A DNA stretch of 64,000 nt, taken from contig NZ_CP035632.1 of assembly GCF_008807075.1 (NCBI RefSeq), positions 124,001-188,000 of the forward strand, read 5' to 3'. Under the pieces are notes generated by a model, which searched no databases, was not told the DNA's origin, and saw nothing but the letters and a program-made list of their open reading frames with translations. Both the position numbers and the translations under genes were made by a program. The stretch is from Synechococcus sp. RSCCF101 (lineage in GTDB: Bacteria > Cyanobacteriota > Cyanobacteriia > PCC-6307 > Cyanobiaceae). This document shows positions 35,223 to 43,582 of the stretch, one piece after another. Within the stretch, counting starts at the first letter, position 1, and each line of letters begins with the position of its first letter.

Positions 35223-35956
35223 AGCCCCAGGGTCCGACAGGCCACGGCGAACTGCCTGGAGACGGTCTCCGGACCGTTGTCCGACATCACCCGCCGGCAC
35301 TCGATCCCCTGTTCGTCGAACCACGCGACGGCTCTGGCCAGAAAGCCGATCACGGTGGGCTTCTGCTCGTCGGCAAGCACCTCCGCGTAGGCCAGGCGTG
35401 TGGCGTCGTCCACCGCGACGTGGCCCTTGTCGTAGCCGACCCCATAGGACCGGCCTTTCTGCCGGTCGCCGGTGATCCGGTGCCCCACCTTCCGGAACCG
35501 GGCCAGGGACTACTCCTTCGGAGAAGCCTTCGGCTAGATGTCGACGTGAACCAGGTCGCCCGGTCGCTCCCACTCGTAGCGCTGTACGGGCGGCCTGGTC
35601 TCCAGGTTGCGGAGCCGTCCCAGGCCGAGCCGGCTGAGGGTCCTGGCAACGGTGGAGAAGGGAGCCGCCAGCAGCCGGGCGATGTGGCGCAGATGCAGCC
35701 GCTGGTGGCGGAGAGCCACGGCCTTCTGCAGTGGCCGCGGATCGAGCGTCCGGCGCTGGTGGCGCCGAACACTCCGCCGATCCGCCAGTGCCGCTGGACC
35801 GCCTGCACGGAAGCGCGCCAGCCACTTGTAGGCGCAGCGGAGGCTGATCCCAGCGTCAGCAGCGAGTTCCGGCAGTGACCAGTCCTGGTCGAGGTGCTGG
35901 CAGATCAGCCTCAGACGGCCCCGCTGAGTCAGGCGGGCATTCGGATGGCTATGCAT
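35223..35956 (-). pseudogene. IS481 family transposase copy 2, 5' part
   Basis: The N-terminal 140 codons (35956 to 35534) are identical in translation to copy 1. The frame is then broken by the same hairpin element (35511-35536) with its two TAG codons and resumes until the ISAs1 insertion at 35210. The rest of the gene lies beyond ISAs1 (33968 to about 33744) and carries the same internal TGA as copy 1. The two copies therefore share all older lesions; the ISAs1 hit is specific to this copy. Confidence 0.85.
35511..35536 (-). repeat. 26-bp double-hairpin element, copy 3
   Basis: Identical in sequence and position within IS481 to the copy at 27516-27541, so inherited by IS duplication rather than a separate insertion. 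Confidence 0.85.
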
Positions 35957-36032
35957 GGAGGCGTGAGGTCTGGGTTGGTGGTGACGTGACCCCCTTTATC
36001 GGTCCAAGCCTTATGAGAGTGGGTGGTCATGG

Positions 36033-36893
36033 TCATGCGGCAGCTCCCTGTTGAACTGCCTCCAGGGGCGTACGCCCCTGGAGAGCCGAATGCGGCCTGA
36101 GTGAGTTGTACTCCCAGCGCCAACGATCGGCCAGGATCTGAGCCTCTGGGGCTGTGGTGAATAGCTCAGTGTTGAGGAATTCATCCCTGAACCGTCCGTT
36201 GAACGACTCGGCAAAGCCGTTCTGCCACGGAGATCCCGGTTCGATGGTCGAGGTGGTGGTTCCGCTGCCCTGGCACCAGCGCCGCAGCGCGTGGGCGATG
36301 AATTCGGGGCCGTTGTCGCACCGGATGAACGCCGGCGCCGGGTAGAGGCTGGTGAGCTCCTCCAGCACGGCCACCACGTCCCTGGCCTTGCAGCGCCTGC
36401 CCACCCGGATGGCCAGGCAGAGGCGGCTGTGCTCATCGATCACGTTCAGGAACTTGAGCCGCCGGCCATCGGCCGTGGCATCGAACTGAAAGTCCATCGC
36501 CCACACCTGATGGGGATACTCGGCCTGATGGCGGCGCACCGACCCGTCCGCGGGCCGTGCCCGTTTCTGCTTTCGGGGAGTGGGCCGCTGCAGACCTTCC
36601 TCCCGCCAGATCCGTTGCACCCGCTTGTGATTCACGCTCCAGCCCTCGCGCCGCAGCACGCGGTGGGCCATCCGCCGGCCCCAGCGGATGTGCTCAGCGG
36701 CGATCTCCCTCAGCCGGCGCCTGAGCTTGGCCTCCTCGGCCCCAGGGACCGTCCCGCCATGGCGTTGGGTGCTGCGGTGCTGACCCACCAGCCGGCAGGC
36801 GAACCGCTCAGATGCCCGGTAACGCTGCTGCAGGACGAGGACCGCCCTGCGCCTGCGTTCCGGGCTCAGAAGTTTCCCTCGGCAAGATCTTTC
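36033..36893 (-). CDS. IS3 family transposase orfB (DDE integrase domain)
   Basis: The catalytic part of the IS3 transposase. It reads GKLLSPERRRRAVLVL, then an HTH-like REIAAEHIRWGRRMAHRVLR and the rve integrase core with Asp in VWAMDFQFD, Asp in RCDNGPEF and Glu in NGFAESFNGRFRDEF. It ends RPHSALQGRTPLEAVQ. It has no start of its own in a good place and is expected to be made as an orfAB fusion by -1 frameshifting near GAGGGAAAC (about 36880), the usual IS3 arrangement. It seems capable of activity. Confidence 0.88.
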   Translation of the reverse strand, partial: ERSCRGKLLSPERRRRAVLVLQQRYRASERFACRLVGQHRSTQRHGGTVPGAEEAKLRRRLREIAAEHIRWGRRMAHRVLRREGWSVNHKRVQRIWREEGLQRPTPRKQKRARPADGSVRRHQAEYPHQVWAMDFQFDATADGRRLKFLNVIDEHSRLCLAIRVGRRCKARDVVAVLEELTSLYPAPAFIRCDNGPEFIAHALRRWCQGSGTTTSTIEPGSPWQNGFAESFNGRFRDEFLNTELFTTAPEAQILADRWRWEYNSLRPHSALQGRTPLEAVQQGAAA

Positions 36894-37144
36894 AGCATCG
36901 CCTTCTCCAGCTCCGCTTCCGCCAAGAGCTTCTTGAGTCGGGCGTTCTCCTTCTCCAGCTGGGTCAGGCGTTTGGCTTCCTCGGCCTGCATGCCGCCGAA
37001 CTGCTGACGCCAGCGGTGGTAGGTCGGCTGCGTCACCTCGATCACGCGGCAGACCTCGGTGACGGTCTTGCCCTGGGCGATCAGCTGCTCGGCCGTTTTG
37101 AGCTTGCGGATGATCTGCTCTGGAGTGTGACGGATTCGTTTCAT
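36866..37144 (-). CDS. IS3 family transposase orfA
   Basis: The 92-residue DNA-binding subunit, starting MKRIRHTPEQIIRKLKTAEQ. The helix-turn-helix (TVTEVCRVIEVTQPTYHRWR) is followed by a leucine-zipper helix (EEAKRLTQLEKENARLKKLL). It ends LKDLAEGNF and overlaps orfB in the frameshift zone. The other IS3 copy in the window has this gene broken by a hairpin element. The ATG at 37144 is the family start. Confidence 0.9.
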   Translation of the reverse strand: MKRIRHTPEQIIRKLKTAEQLIAQGKTVTEVCRVIEVTQPTYHRWRQQFGGMQAEEAKRLTQLEKENARLKKLLAEAELEKAMLKDLAEGNF

Positions 37145-37395
37145 GGTGAAGTCCCCGGCCCAGTCTGGCCGGTTGAGGACTCTCATTCACCCTGGACCGA
37201 TTTCCAGGGTCCACGTCAAACGTGCCACGCTTGTCGTCTGGCAGGCCGCTTTCTGTCCACGCTAACCAGCGCTGGATGGCTTTGACATGGCGTTTAACGC
37301 GGACCCCAGCACCTACCAATTGTCACGACGACTGGCTGGTGACGAGTCATCCCTGCGCCACTCCGTCAGGATGGCCCGGTCGTCAGGGAATCTCT

Positions 37396-38463
37396 GTGAG
37401 AACGAACCGACAGGTCATCGACCTCACCCTTCAACTGGTCACCACGGGAGGGCTTGTGGCCTGGTGTGTTCTGGTGATCAGCCCCTTCCTGTCCATCATC
37501 ATCTGGGCCGTGATCCTGGCGATCGGCCTGCATTCGTCCTACCGCTGGCTGCTGCAGCACCTGGGGGGGCGCTCCGGCCTGGCGGCCCTGGTGATCCTGA
37601 TCGCCGGCCTGGCAGTGATCCTCGGGCCTCTTGGATTCCTGATCATCAACCTGGCCGGCGATGCGCGAGCCCTGGCGGAATCGGTGGCCACGGGCAGCCT
37701 GGCCCTTCCCCCCTCTCCGGCCTGGCTGTCGGATGTGCCGTTGATCGGTCCGGCGCTCAGCCAGACGTGGGCTGATTCGGCTGCGGATTTCCCTTCGTTT
37801 CTTGAGCAGATCAAACCCGCCCTGGCCAATCTGGGCCAGTCGCTGCTGGGATCGGGCGCCAACGTGCTGGCCTCGGTGCTCCAGCTCATCGTGGCCCTGA
37901 TTGTGAGCCTGGCTCTCATGATCAACGCGGCTTCCCTGCGCAAACGTCTCGGTCTGGTGGCCAAGCGCCTCGCGCCGGAGCAGGCCGATGCCTTCATCGA
38001 TCTGGCCACATCGACCCTCCAGCATGTGATTCGCGGCGTGATCGGTGTGGCCCTGGTGCAGACGCTGTTGATCGGCATTGCCTTTGTGCTCGCCGGCATC
38101 CCCTGGGCCGGCGTCCTGATCGGCCTCTGCCTGGTGCTGTCACTCGTTCAGGTCGGCCCGGCCCTGGTGGTGCTGCCGGTGCTGATCTATGCCTGGACGT
38201 CGCTGGGCACCCTCACCGCCCTGCTGCTCACCCTGTGGCTCATTCCCGCCGGACTGATTGACAATGTGCTCAAGCCGATCTGGATGGCCAAAGGTCTGCC
38301 CGTGCCCCTGGTGGTGGTGCTGCTGGGGGTGCTCGGTGGCACCCTCACCTACGGGCTCACCGGCTTGTTCACCGGTCCGGTGATCCTCAGCCTCGGCTAC
38401 TCCCTGCTTCGGCTCTGGGTGCGGGATCCGGTGCATGAGCCTGGCCTCACGCCGGCCGCCTGA
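37396..38463 (+). CDS. AI-2E family transporter
   Basis: A polytopic inner-membrane protein of the AI-2 exporter (TqsA/PerM/YdiK) family. Members are linked to quorum-signal export, Na+/H+ antiport or other efflux. The 355-residue protein starts (GTG) VRTNRQVIDLTLQLVTTGGL, has about eight spans, a soluble helical loop (PAWLSDVPLIGPALSQTWAD to IKPALANLGQSLLG) and the C-terminal signature VGPALVVLPVLIYAW ... GLIDNVLKPIWMAKG. The frame is open upstream to 37222, but that stretch is not protein-like and reaches the IS3 edge. The IS insertion is 180 bases upstream and may affect its promoter. Confidence 0.88.
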   Translation: MRTNRQVIDLTLQLVTTGGLVAWCVLVISPFLSIIIWAVILAIGLHSSYRWLLQHLGGRSGLAALVILIAGLAVILGPLGFLIINLAGDARALAESVATGSLALPPSPAWLSDVPLIGPALSQTWADSAADFPSFLEQIKPALANLGQSLLGSGANVLASVLQLIVALIVSLALMINAASLRKRLGLVAKRLAPEQADAFIDLATSTLQHVIRGVIGVALVQTLLIGIAFVLAGIPWAGVLIGLCLVLSLVQVGPALVVLPVLIYAWTSLGTLTALLLTLWLIPAGLIDNVLKPIWMAKGLPVPLVVVLLGVLGGTLTYGLTGLFTGPVILSLGYSLLRLWVRDPVHEPGLTPAA

Positions 38464-38470
38464 TCACCAG

Positions 38471-39400
38471 TCAGATCCCAGGGCCGCCGCGGCGGAGCGT
38501 GTGACCCGGGGTCTGGCCGAAGAGCGCCCTGTAGCGACGGCTGAAATGGCTGAAGCTCCACACGCCATGGGACAGCAGGATGTCGCTCACCGTGGCGGTG
38601 GCGGGATCGGCTTCCACGAGATCGCGATGCACGCGATAGAGCTGTCTGTACTGGAGAAACCGCGACGGCCCGAAGCCGAAGTAGTCGTTGAACACGGTCT
38701 GCAGCGTGCGCGCTGAGACGCTGCAGGCCTGTGCCAGCTCATTGACGGAGACGGGTGTGTGATCGAGCTCGCCCAGGACGTCATGACAGGCCTCCAGGAT
38801 CGCTTGGCGCGCCCGCGGCGGGCGGCCCTGAGCGGGAGCGGGAGAAGGCTCGCTGGCTGCGCCGGGGCCGCTCAACCGCGAGAGCCGGGCTTCCAGGATC
38901 CGCCTGCCCACCGTGCCTGCCGGACTGGCGGCCAGGCCCGGAGCTTCGGCAGCCGTGGCCATGAGCGACGTGACCGTCCGCAGCAGCGGCTCCACCCGTC
39001 TGGCCTCATGCAGCAGGGTGTGGCTGCCCTGCGCTGGGGCCGGTTGAGTGGTGCGAATCGTGAACCAGTCGTGAGGATGCGCATGGCTGAGGCAGAAGTC
39101 GTGCCCCGGCTCAAACAGCACCGCATTGCCGCCGCTGATGGCCTGACCGTTGAAGCGCGACGCCCCCTCGCTCTGCCCGAGGAGGTAAATCAGTCCACCG
39201 CTGGGCAGCGGCTCGCCCATCACCAGGTTCGCTGCACCCACATGTCCGTGCTGGAGGGTGAATGGGCCCAGCTCCAATCGGTTCAGTTCCCACTGCGCTT
39301 CTGAATGGGTCCCGGTGCACCACATGTCGCCACTGAAGCCTCGAAGGCCAGCGCGGAACGCCTCTGGATCGCGAGTCCTCACGGGTGCTGTCCGTTGCAA
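38471..39400 (-). CDS. AraC family transcriptional regulator
   Basis: A 309-residue DNA-binding regulator. The N-terminal ~190 residues form a cupin-like sensor (FEPGHDFCLSHAHPHDWFTI). The C-terminal ~100 residues hold two AraC helix-turn-helices: VNELAQACSVSARTLQTVFN, and TVSDILLSHGVWSFSHFSRRYRALF-type sequence, followed by FGQTPGHTLR. It is divergent from the aconitase X genes with about 140 bases between starts, the classical placement for a local regulator responding to a pathway substrate. It is convergent with the AI-2E transporter gene (7 bases apart). Confidence 0.9.
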   Translation of the reverse strand: MQRTAPVRTRDPEAFRAGLRGFSGDMWCTGTHSEAQWELNRLELGPFTLQHGHVGAANLVMGEPLPSGGLIYLLGQSEGASRFNGQAISGGNAVLFEPGHDFCLSHAHPHDWFTIRTTQPAPAQGSHTLLHEARRVEPLLRTVTSLMATAAEAPGLAASPAGTVGRRILEARLSRLSGPGAASEPSPAPAQGRPPRARQAILEACHDVLGELDHTPVSVNELAQACSVSARTLQTVFNDYFGFGPSRFLQYRQLYRVHRDLVEADPATATVSDILLSHGVWSFSHFSRRYRALFGQTPGHTLRRGGPGI

Positions 39401-39542
39401 CGGGCTGATGGCACCTTCCTGTTGTAGGTGCAGGTGTGCTGATGCGTTGATGCGGCGATGCTCATCACGGCTGCGCTGCTTTTTTCCGATTCCGGCTTGC
39501 GCAGGCTGTGCAGACTGTCAGCAGACATCTGCTGCACTTGCC

Positions 39543-41162
39543 ATGGAGCGCCGTGCTCTGATCAAGTCTCTGGCGGCCGCTGCCGCGGTCACGGCGGCGG
39601 CGGTGAAGGGAGGTCAGTCGAAAGCCGCGAAGACAGCCGCTGATGTCGCCAGCCCCGCCGCACCGGAGGCGGCATCCGGCTCCGCCATTGCCGCGGCACC
39701 GACCGGGCGTCGCCGCTCACCATCCCGCGGCGGCGCATCCGACGCTCCCGCCTGGGCGCCCGATTTCAAGACCACCGACATGCTCGGCACCGGTCCCGAC
39801 GGCGCTCCGAACGGGCAGCGAGCCACCTTCACCGGCAGTTCCATGGCCGGAGCCACCGCTGCCACCGCCGGTTCCAAGATGACCCTCACTCCCCAGGAGC
39901 AGGCGATCCTGGATGGGAAGGAAGGGCCGGAAAAAGCCAAGCTGATGACAATTCTCGTCCGCTTCGGCGAGACCTTCGGTGCCACCAAGATGGTGGACCT
40001 TGGCGGGGCTCCCCACAGCAACCTCTACATCGGGGCGCCCTATCTGGAGTCCCTGATCGTGATGCTGGAGGAATGCGCCGCTGCGGGTCTGAAGTCCTAC
40101 GCCCCCTACACGGTCAATCCCCGCCCCTACGACGTCTACAACGTCCAGAACAACCCCACCGAGATGCAGCTCATCGCAGAGGGCTATCCCCTGCAGATGC
40201 GGCTCGATGCGGTCCACTCAGCCCTGGGAGCACCGGATCTCAATTACCGCTCCTGTGCCTGTTACACCAAGGATGTGGGCAACGCTCCGGCACCGGGCAC
40301 GTCGGTCGCCTGGTGCGAATCATCGGCGGTGAACTACGGCAACTCGGTGCTGGGCATCCGCACCAATCGCTACGGCGCCGGCATGGAGATGCTCTGCGCC
40401 ATGCTCGGCAAGGCTCCCTACTTCGGCCTGATGACCGATGAGGGCCGTCAGGCCAAGTGGCTGATTGATGTCAAAACCACCAGCGAACCGGATTGGGGCG
40501 TTCTCGGCACCGCGATCGGCCGGAAGTGTGTGGAGGACATTCCCTACATCGCCGGCGTCGCCAAGTATTTCCCCGGCGGCAAGGTCACCGACGACAACTG
40601 GTACAAGCTCAAGTACATGGGCAGCGCCACAGCGGCTGCCGGTGCCGTGGGCTGCTACCACGTTGAGGGCGTGACGCCTGAGCCGAAGGAGAAAGGGCGC
40701 GACATGCTGGCGCAGGGCTACAAGACCTACGTCTTCGACGACAAGGAGCAGCAGGCCATTCTCGACACTTTTGAGAACCTCTGGGACGATCCGAATGGGG
40801 ATCCCACCGCGGTGTTCATCGGTTGCCCGCACTGCAACTATGAGGAGACCGTCCGCTGGGCCAGGATGCTCCTGAAGGGAATGGACCAGGCCGGCAGGCA
40901 GAAGCTGGCCCTACCGGTGTACATCTTCGCGCCAACGGTGACGCGCACCCGCATCCTGCTGGAGGAGCCCCAACTGGCCAGCCGCGGACTGGCGGCCGGC
41001 ATTCACGTCACCAACATGTGCGGCGTGTCCTATTCCGGCATGAAGGGCTTCTCGGAGCGCGTCCGAGCCGTCACGAATTCAGCCAAGAACAGAAATTACT
41101 CGCCCGTTCGCTACTTCCCCGATCAGAAGCTGGTCAGCATTGCCGTGACCGGCAAGGTCTAG
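39543..41162 (+). CDS. Aconitase X large subunit with Tat-like leader
   Basis: Aconitase X (AcnX) proteins are Fe-S dehydratases; known members act on cis-3-hydroxy-L-proline or, in archaea, mevalonate 5-phosphate. The catalytic domain starts near residue 115 (LTPQEQAILDGKEG) and includes SCACYTKDVG, SVAWCESSAVNYGNSVLGIRT-type sequence, GCPHCNYEE and NMCGVSYSG, with the cysteines expected for the cluster. Unusual are the first 114 residues: MERRALIKSLAAAAAVTAAA looks like a twin-arginine signal, then an Ala/Ser/Gly linker. Total 539 residues, longer than a bare AcnX large subunit. The substrate is unknown here. The swivel subunit follows 97 bases later. Confidence 0.85.
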   Translation: MERRALIKSLAAAAAVTAAAVKGGQSKAAKTAADVASPAAPEAASGSAIAAAPTGRRRSPSRGGASDAPAWAPDFKTTDMLGTGPDGAPNGQRATFTGSSMAGATAATAGSKMTLTPQEQAILDGKEGPEKAKLMTILVRFGETFGATKMVDLGGAPHSNLYIGAPYLESLIVMLEECAAAGLKSYAPYTVNPRPYDVYNVQNNPTEMQLIAEGYPLQMRLDAVHSALGAPDLNYRSCACYTKDVGNAPAPGTSVAWCESSAVNYGNSVLGIRTNRYGAGMEMLCAMLGKAPYFGLMTDEGRQAKWLIDVKTTSEPDWGVLGTAIGRKCVEDIPYIAGVAKYFPGGKVTDDNWYKLKYMGSATAAAGAVGCYHVEGVTPEPKEKGRDMLAQGYKTYVFDDKEQQAILDTFENLWDDPNGDPTAVFIGCPHCNYEETVRWARMLLKGMDQAGRQKLALPVYIFAPTVTRTRILLEEPQLASRGLAAGIHVTNMCGVSYSGMKGFSERVRAVTNSAKNRNYSPVRYFPDQKLVSIAVTGKV

Positions 41163-41259
41163 CACCAACGCTGTTTGTTCCTCGCTTCATCTCTGGCATC
41201 ACCGCTCGCCTGTGATGCCGACTCCAATCTCCTGACTCTCACCCCTCACCTCCACCTCC

Positions 41260-41706
41260 ATGGCCAAGACGTTCAAGGGCCGTCCCATCATTCCCGGCAA
41301 CCTCGAAGGCACGGCACTGGTGTCGAAGCAGCCCTTCAACACCACGGCGTCCTACTTCACCAACATGTTCGCCGGCAACACGGAAACGGCTCCCTGCACC
41401 GACGCGAACAATCCCGAGCTCTATCAGAAGGACCTCAGCGGCACCATCATCTGCACACCGCAGACCGTGGGCTCCACCATGGGCGCCGGCGCGATCATGG
41501 GCATGAATCTGTTGGGCGTGGGCTTCAAGGCGATGCTGTTCTCCGACCACATCGACTCCATCGCTGCCGGGGGGCTGATCATGGACGACGTCTGGAACGA
41601 CCGCAAAGTGGTGACCATCGACCTGCTGGGCGACGAGTTCATGAACACCGTCAAGAATGGCGACAAGCTCGTCATCAGTGAAGACGGCACCGTTGTGGTG
41701 GGCTGA
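41260..41706 (+). CDS. Aconitase X swivel (small) subunit
   Basis: The 148-residue protein matches the AcnX swivel domain (DUF126): TFKGRPIIPGNLEGTALV at the start, and TPQTVGSTMGAGAIMGMNLLG with the Gly/Ser loop that closes over the substrate. It also has KVVTIDLLGDEFMNTVKNGD and a C-terminal VISEDGTVVV. It works as a heterodimer with the large subunit just upstream. It has no signal peptide of its own, so if the large subunit is exported by Tat the small one would have to travel with it. A hairpin at 41769 follows. Confidence 0.87.
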   Translation: MAKTFKGRPIIPGNLEGTALVSKQPFNTTASYFTNMFAGNTETAPCTDANNPELYQKDLSGTIICTPQTVGSTMGAGAIMGMNLLGVGFKAMLFSDHIDSIAAGGLIMDDVWNDRKVVTIDLLGDEFMNTVKNGDKLVISEDGTVVVG

Positions 41707-41768
41707 TCCGGCTCCACTGCCAGCGCCATTGATTGTCCCTTTGAATCCTCCATCAGCACCGGCTGATT

Positions 41769-41805
41769 GCAGAGACAGGCCTCCTTTGTGAAGGGCTGTC
41801 TCTGC
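41769..41805 (+). terminator. Strong hairpin after the aconitase X genes
   Basis: Arms GCAGAGACAG (41769-41778) and CTGTCTCTGC (41796-41805) pair perfectly, extended inward by three more pairs after one mismatch. It stands 62 bases after the AcnX small-subunit stop and 133 before the porin start. The downstream T-tract is weak (TCTTTCTG about 10 bases on), so it may be a partial terminator or an RNA-stabilising element. Confidence 0.5.
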
Positions 41806-41937
41806 TGATCCCGTCTTTCTGTTGGCTGCGTGAGGGTGCAAGGACCTTTGATTGTCATCACACTCAACTGTCCACTCTGTTCTTTGATCAGGTGCCTCAG
41901 CCGGTAAGTTCTTGGCTGTTAACTGTCGATTCTGGAC

Positions 41938-43554
41938 ATGCAGCCCAAGCGCCGTTTCTTCGGTCCTGATCGTCAGTCCACTGCCTTCATTCTCGCTGCC
42001 CTTGGATCCTGCCTGATCGCGCCGGCTCAGGCTGAACAGCGCTCCCTTGAACTCTCTCCCGCTCTTGAAGCCGCGCTGAGCGCGGTCGCTGAGGACGCGT
42101 CCCTCCGGGCGAGCGGTGCTCAGAACGCCAGGTCCGGTCCGACCACCTGCAGCGACCCTGGCGCAACAGGATCCGCGGCTCGGCAACCGAGCGCTGAGGT
42201 TGACCCTGCCGAGCCCGAGCCCTGTCCGCTGATGCTTGCGGAGGGCGAGGTGCCCGAGGGGCCGGATCCCGAGGAGCCGGACACCGCCGAGAGCCAGACC
42301 TCAGAAGGTCCTCCTGCTGCGCGCACGCGCGCCGTCCCACCGATCATCAGTGACCCGTCCGACCCTTCGAGGCTGCTCGGCGAGATCGTGCAGCGGGAAA
42401 CCGAGCGCAATGCTCTGATCCCCAGGAGTCCGATCAACGACCTGAGCGAGGCCACCACCCGGCTCAGCAATGGTCTCTACAACGACACCGGTGTTCGGCT
42501 TGGCCTGAACATCAACCACGCCTCCCAGGATCTCTCGGTGGCACTGCCGAATCAGCCCACCGGCGGTTCCACCACCGACCTCGACTTCATCCTCTCCTGG
42601 GACGTGGTCAACCGCGGCACGCCGACGGTGGGCAAGATCTACGCCCACCTGGAAGGGCGCTGGGATTACGGCACCCGCGGCCCCCAGAATCTCGGCTTTC
42701 AGTCGCTCGGCAGTGCGATCGGTACGGCCAACGCCTTCTCGGGCTACGAGCCCACCTTTCTGCTGCGCAATCTCTACTGGCAGCAGGGCAGCTCCGAGGC
42801 CGGCTGGTTCTACCGGATTGGACGGATCACGACCGACGCCATCCTCGGCACCTCGAAGTACCTGAGCCCGGTCACCACCTTCCTCTCCAATGCCTCCACC
42901 GGTTTCTTCGCCAACGCCTATCCCGATACCGGCTACGGCGTGGTAGCGGGCGCGTGGATCACGGATCGACTGGGCGTGATGGCTCTGGCGTCCGATGCCT
43001 ACGGCAACCGCTTCACCGATGGTGATCTCTCCAGGATGACCTTCTACACCGCCGGTGAGATCGCGTTCAAGCAGTGGCCGCTCACGGAGAACGCCGGCTA
43101 CTCAAAGATCACGATCTGGAACAATCCCGGTGGTCTGCCGATCAATGCCATGACCGGCAGGTCCGGCTGGGGCATGAGCGTGAAGCTCGAGCAGGAGCTC
43201 ACGACCGATGGTCGTCTGATCGGCATCGGTCGCTGGTCGAAGTCCCTCGGCGGCAGCGCCGCCATCTGGGATGAGCAGGCCAGTGCCCACCTCGTGTACA
43301 ACAACCCCCGCTTGCTCCGCATTCTCAAGGACGATGCCATCGGTGTGGGCTTCAACTGGCTCAAGGTGAATGAGGAGACGCGCGATGAATACGACATCGA
43401 GGTCTTCTACCGCTTCCCCCTGTTCCAGAACCTCGATGTGACGCTCGCCTACCAGTACGACATTCAGCCGGCCAACGCCGTGACACCCATCCTGAAGCGC
43501 TCGATCATCGACGATGGTTCCGCTTTCACGTTGCGGCTTCGCACCACGTTCTGA
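41938..43554 (+). CDS. OprB-family carbohydrate-selective porin
   Basis: An outer-membrane barrel of 538 residues. Signal peptide (TAFILAALGSCLIAPAQA), a disordered acidic Pro/Glu-rich region of about 110 residues with a cysteine pair (TTCSDPG, EPCPLM), then the barrel: NDTGVRLGLNINHASQDLS, FILSWDVVNRGTPTVGKIY, and a terminal TLRLRTTF ending in Phe. It follows the aconitase X pair on the same strand, so it may admit their substrate. The other porin here (24428-26158) has the same layout but low similarity by eye. Confidence 0.87.
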   Translation: MQPKRRFFGPDRQSTAFILAALGSCLIAPAQAEQRSLELSPALEAALSAVAEDASLRASGAQNARSGPTTCSDPGATGSAARQPSAEVDPAEPEPCPLMLAEGEVPEGPDPEEPDTAESQTSEGPPAARTRAVPPIISDPSDPSRLLGEIVQRETERNALIPRSPINDLSEATTRLSNGLYNDTGVRLGLNINHASQDLSVALPNQPTGGSTTDLDFILSWDVVNRGTPTVGKIYAHLEGRWDYGTRGPQNLGFQSLGSAIGTANAFSGYEPTFLLRNLYWQQGSSEAGWFYRIGRITTDAILGTSKYLSPVTTFLSNASTGFFANAYPDTGYGVVAGAWITDRLGVMALASDAYGNRFTDGDLSRMTFYTAGEIAFKQWPLTENAGYSKITIWNNPGGLPINAMTGRSGWGMSVKLEQELTTDGRLIGIGRWSKSLGGSAAIWDEQASAHLVYNNPRLLRILKDDAIGVGFNWLKVNEETRDEYDIEVFYRFPLFQNLDVTLAYQYDIQPANAVTPILKRSIIDDGSAFTLRLRTTF

Positions 43555-43582
43555 GGTTAGCTCCTGCGCCCGGTTCTTCCCT

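Larger units (their letters stand above)
33723..35981 (-). mobile_element. IS481 family element, copy 2, interrupted by ISAs1
   Basis: Same element as copy 1 but inverted. Its inner end (33723, TGTGTTGCTGGTCTCAGCAG) is present. About 90 bases of the outer end are lost where the IS3 element begins. The sequence is split at 33969-35210 by an ISAs1 insertion. The first 140 codons are identical in protein sequence to copy 1, so duplication is recent. Confidence 0.85.
35982..37218 (-). mobile_element. IS3 family element, complete
   Basis: A 1237-bp element whose ends both start TGACGTG on the inward strand and share ATCGGTCCA about 20 bases in (TGACGTGACCCCC left, TGACGTGGACCCTGG right, complemented). 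It carries intact orfA and orfB. No target duplication is seen, and the left side abuts a truncated IS481 end. Confidence 0.85.

Noticed and set aside
35978..37222. Target-site duplication for the full IS3 element
   Set aside because: Flanks (GGTG on the left, AACG on the right) do not match; one side abuts a truncated IS481, so the original flank was probably deleted.
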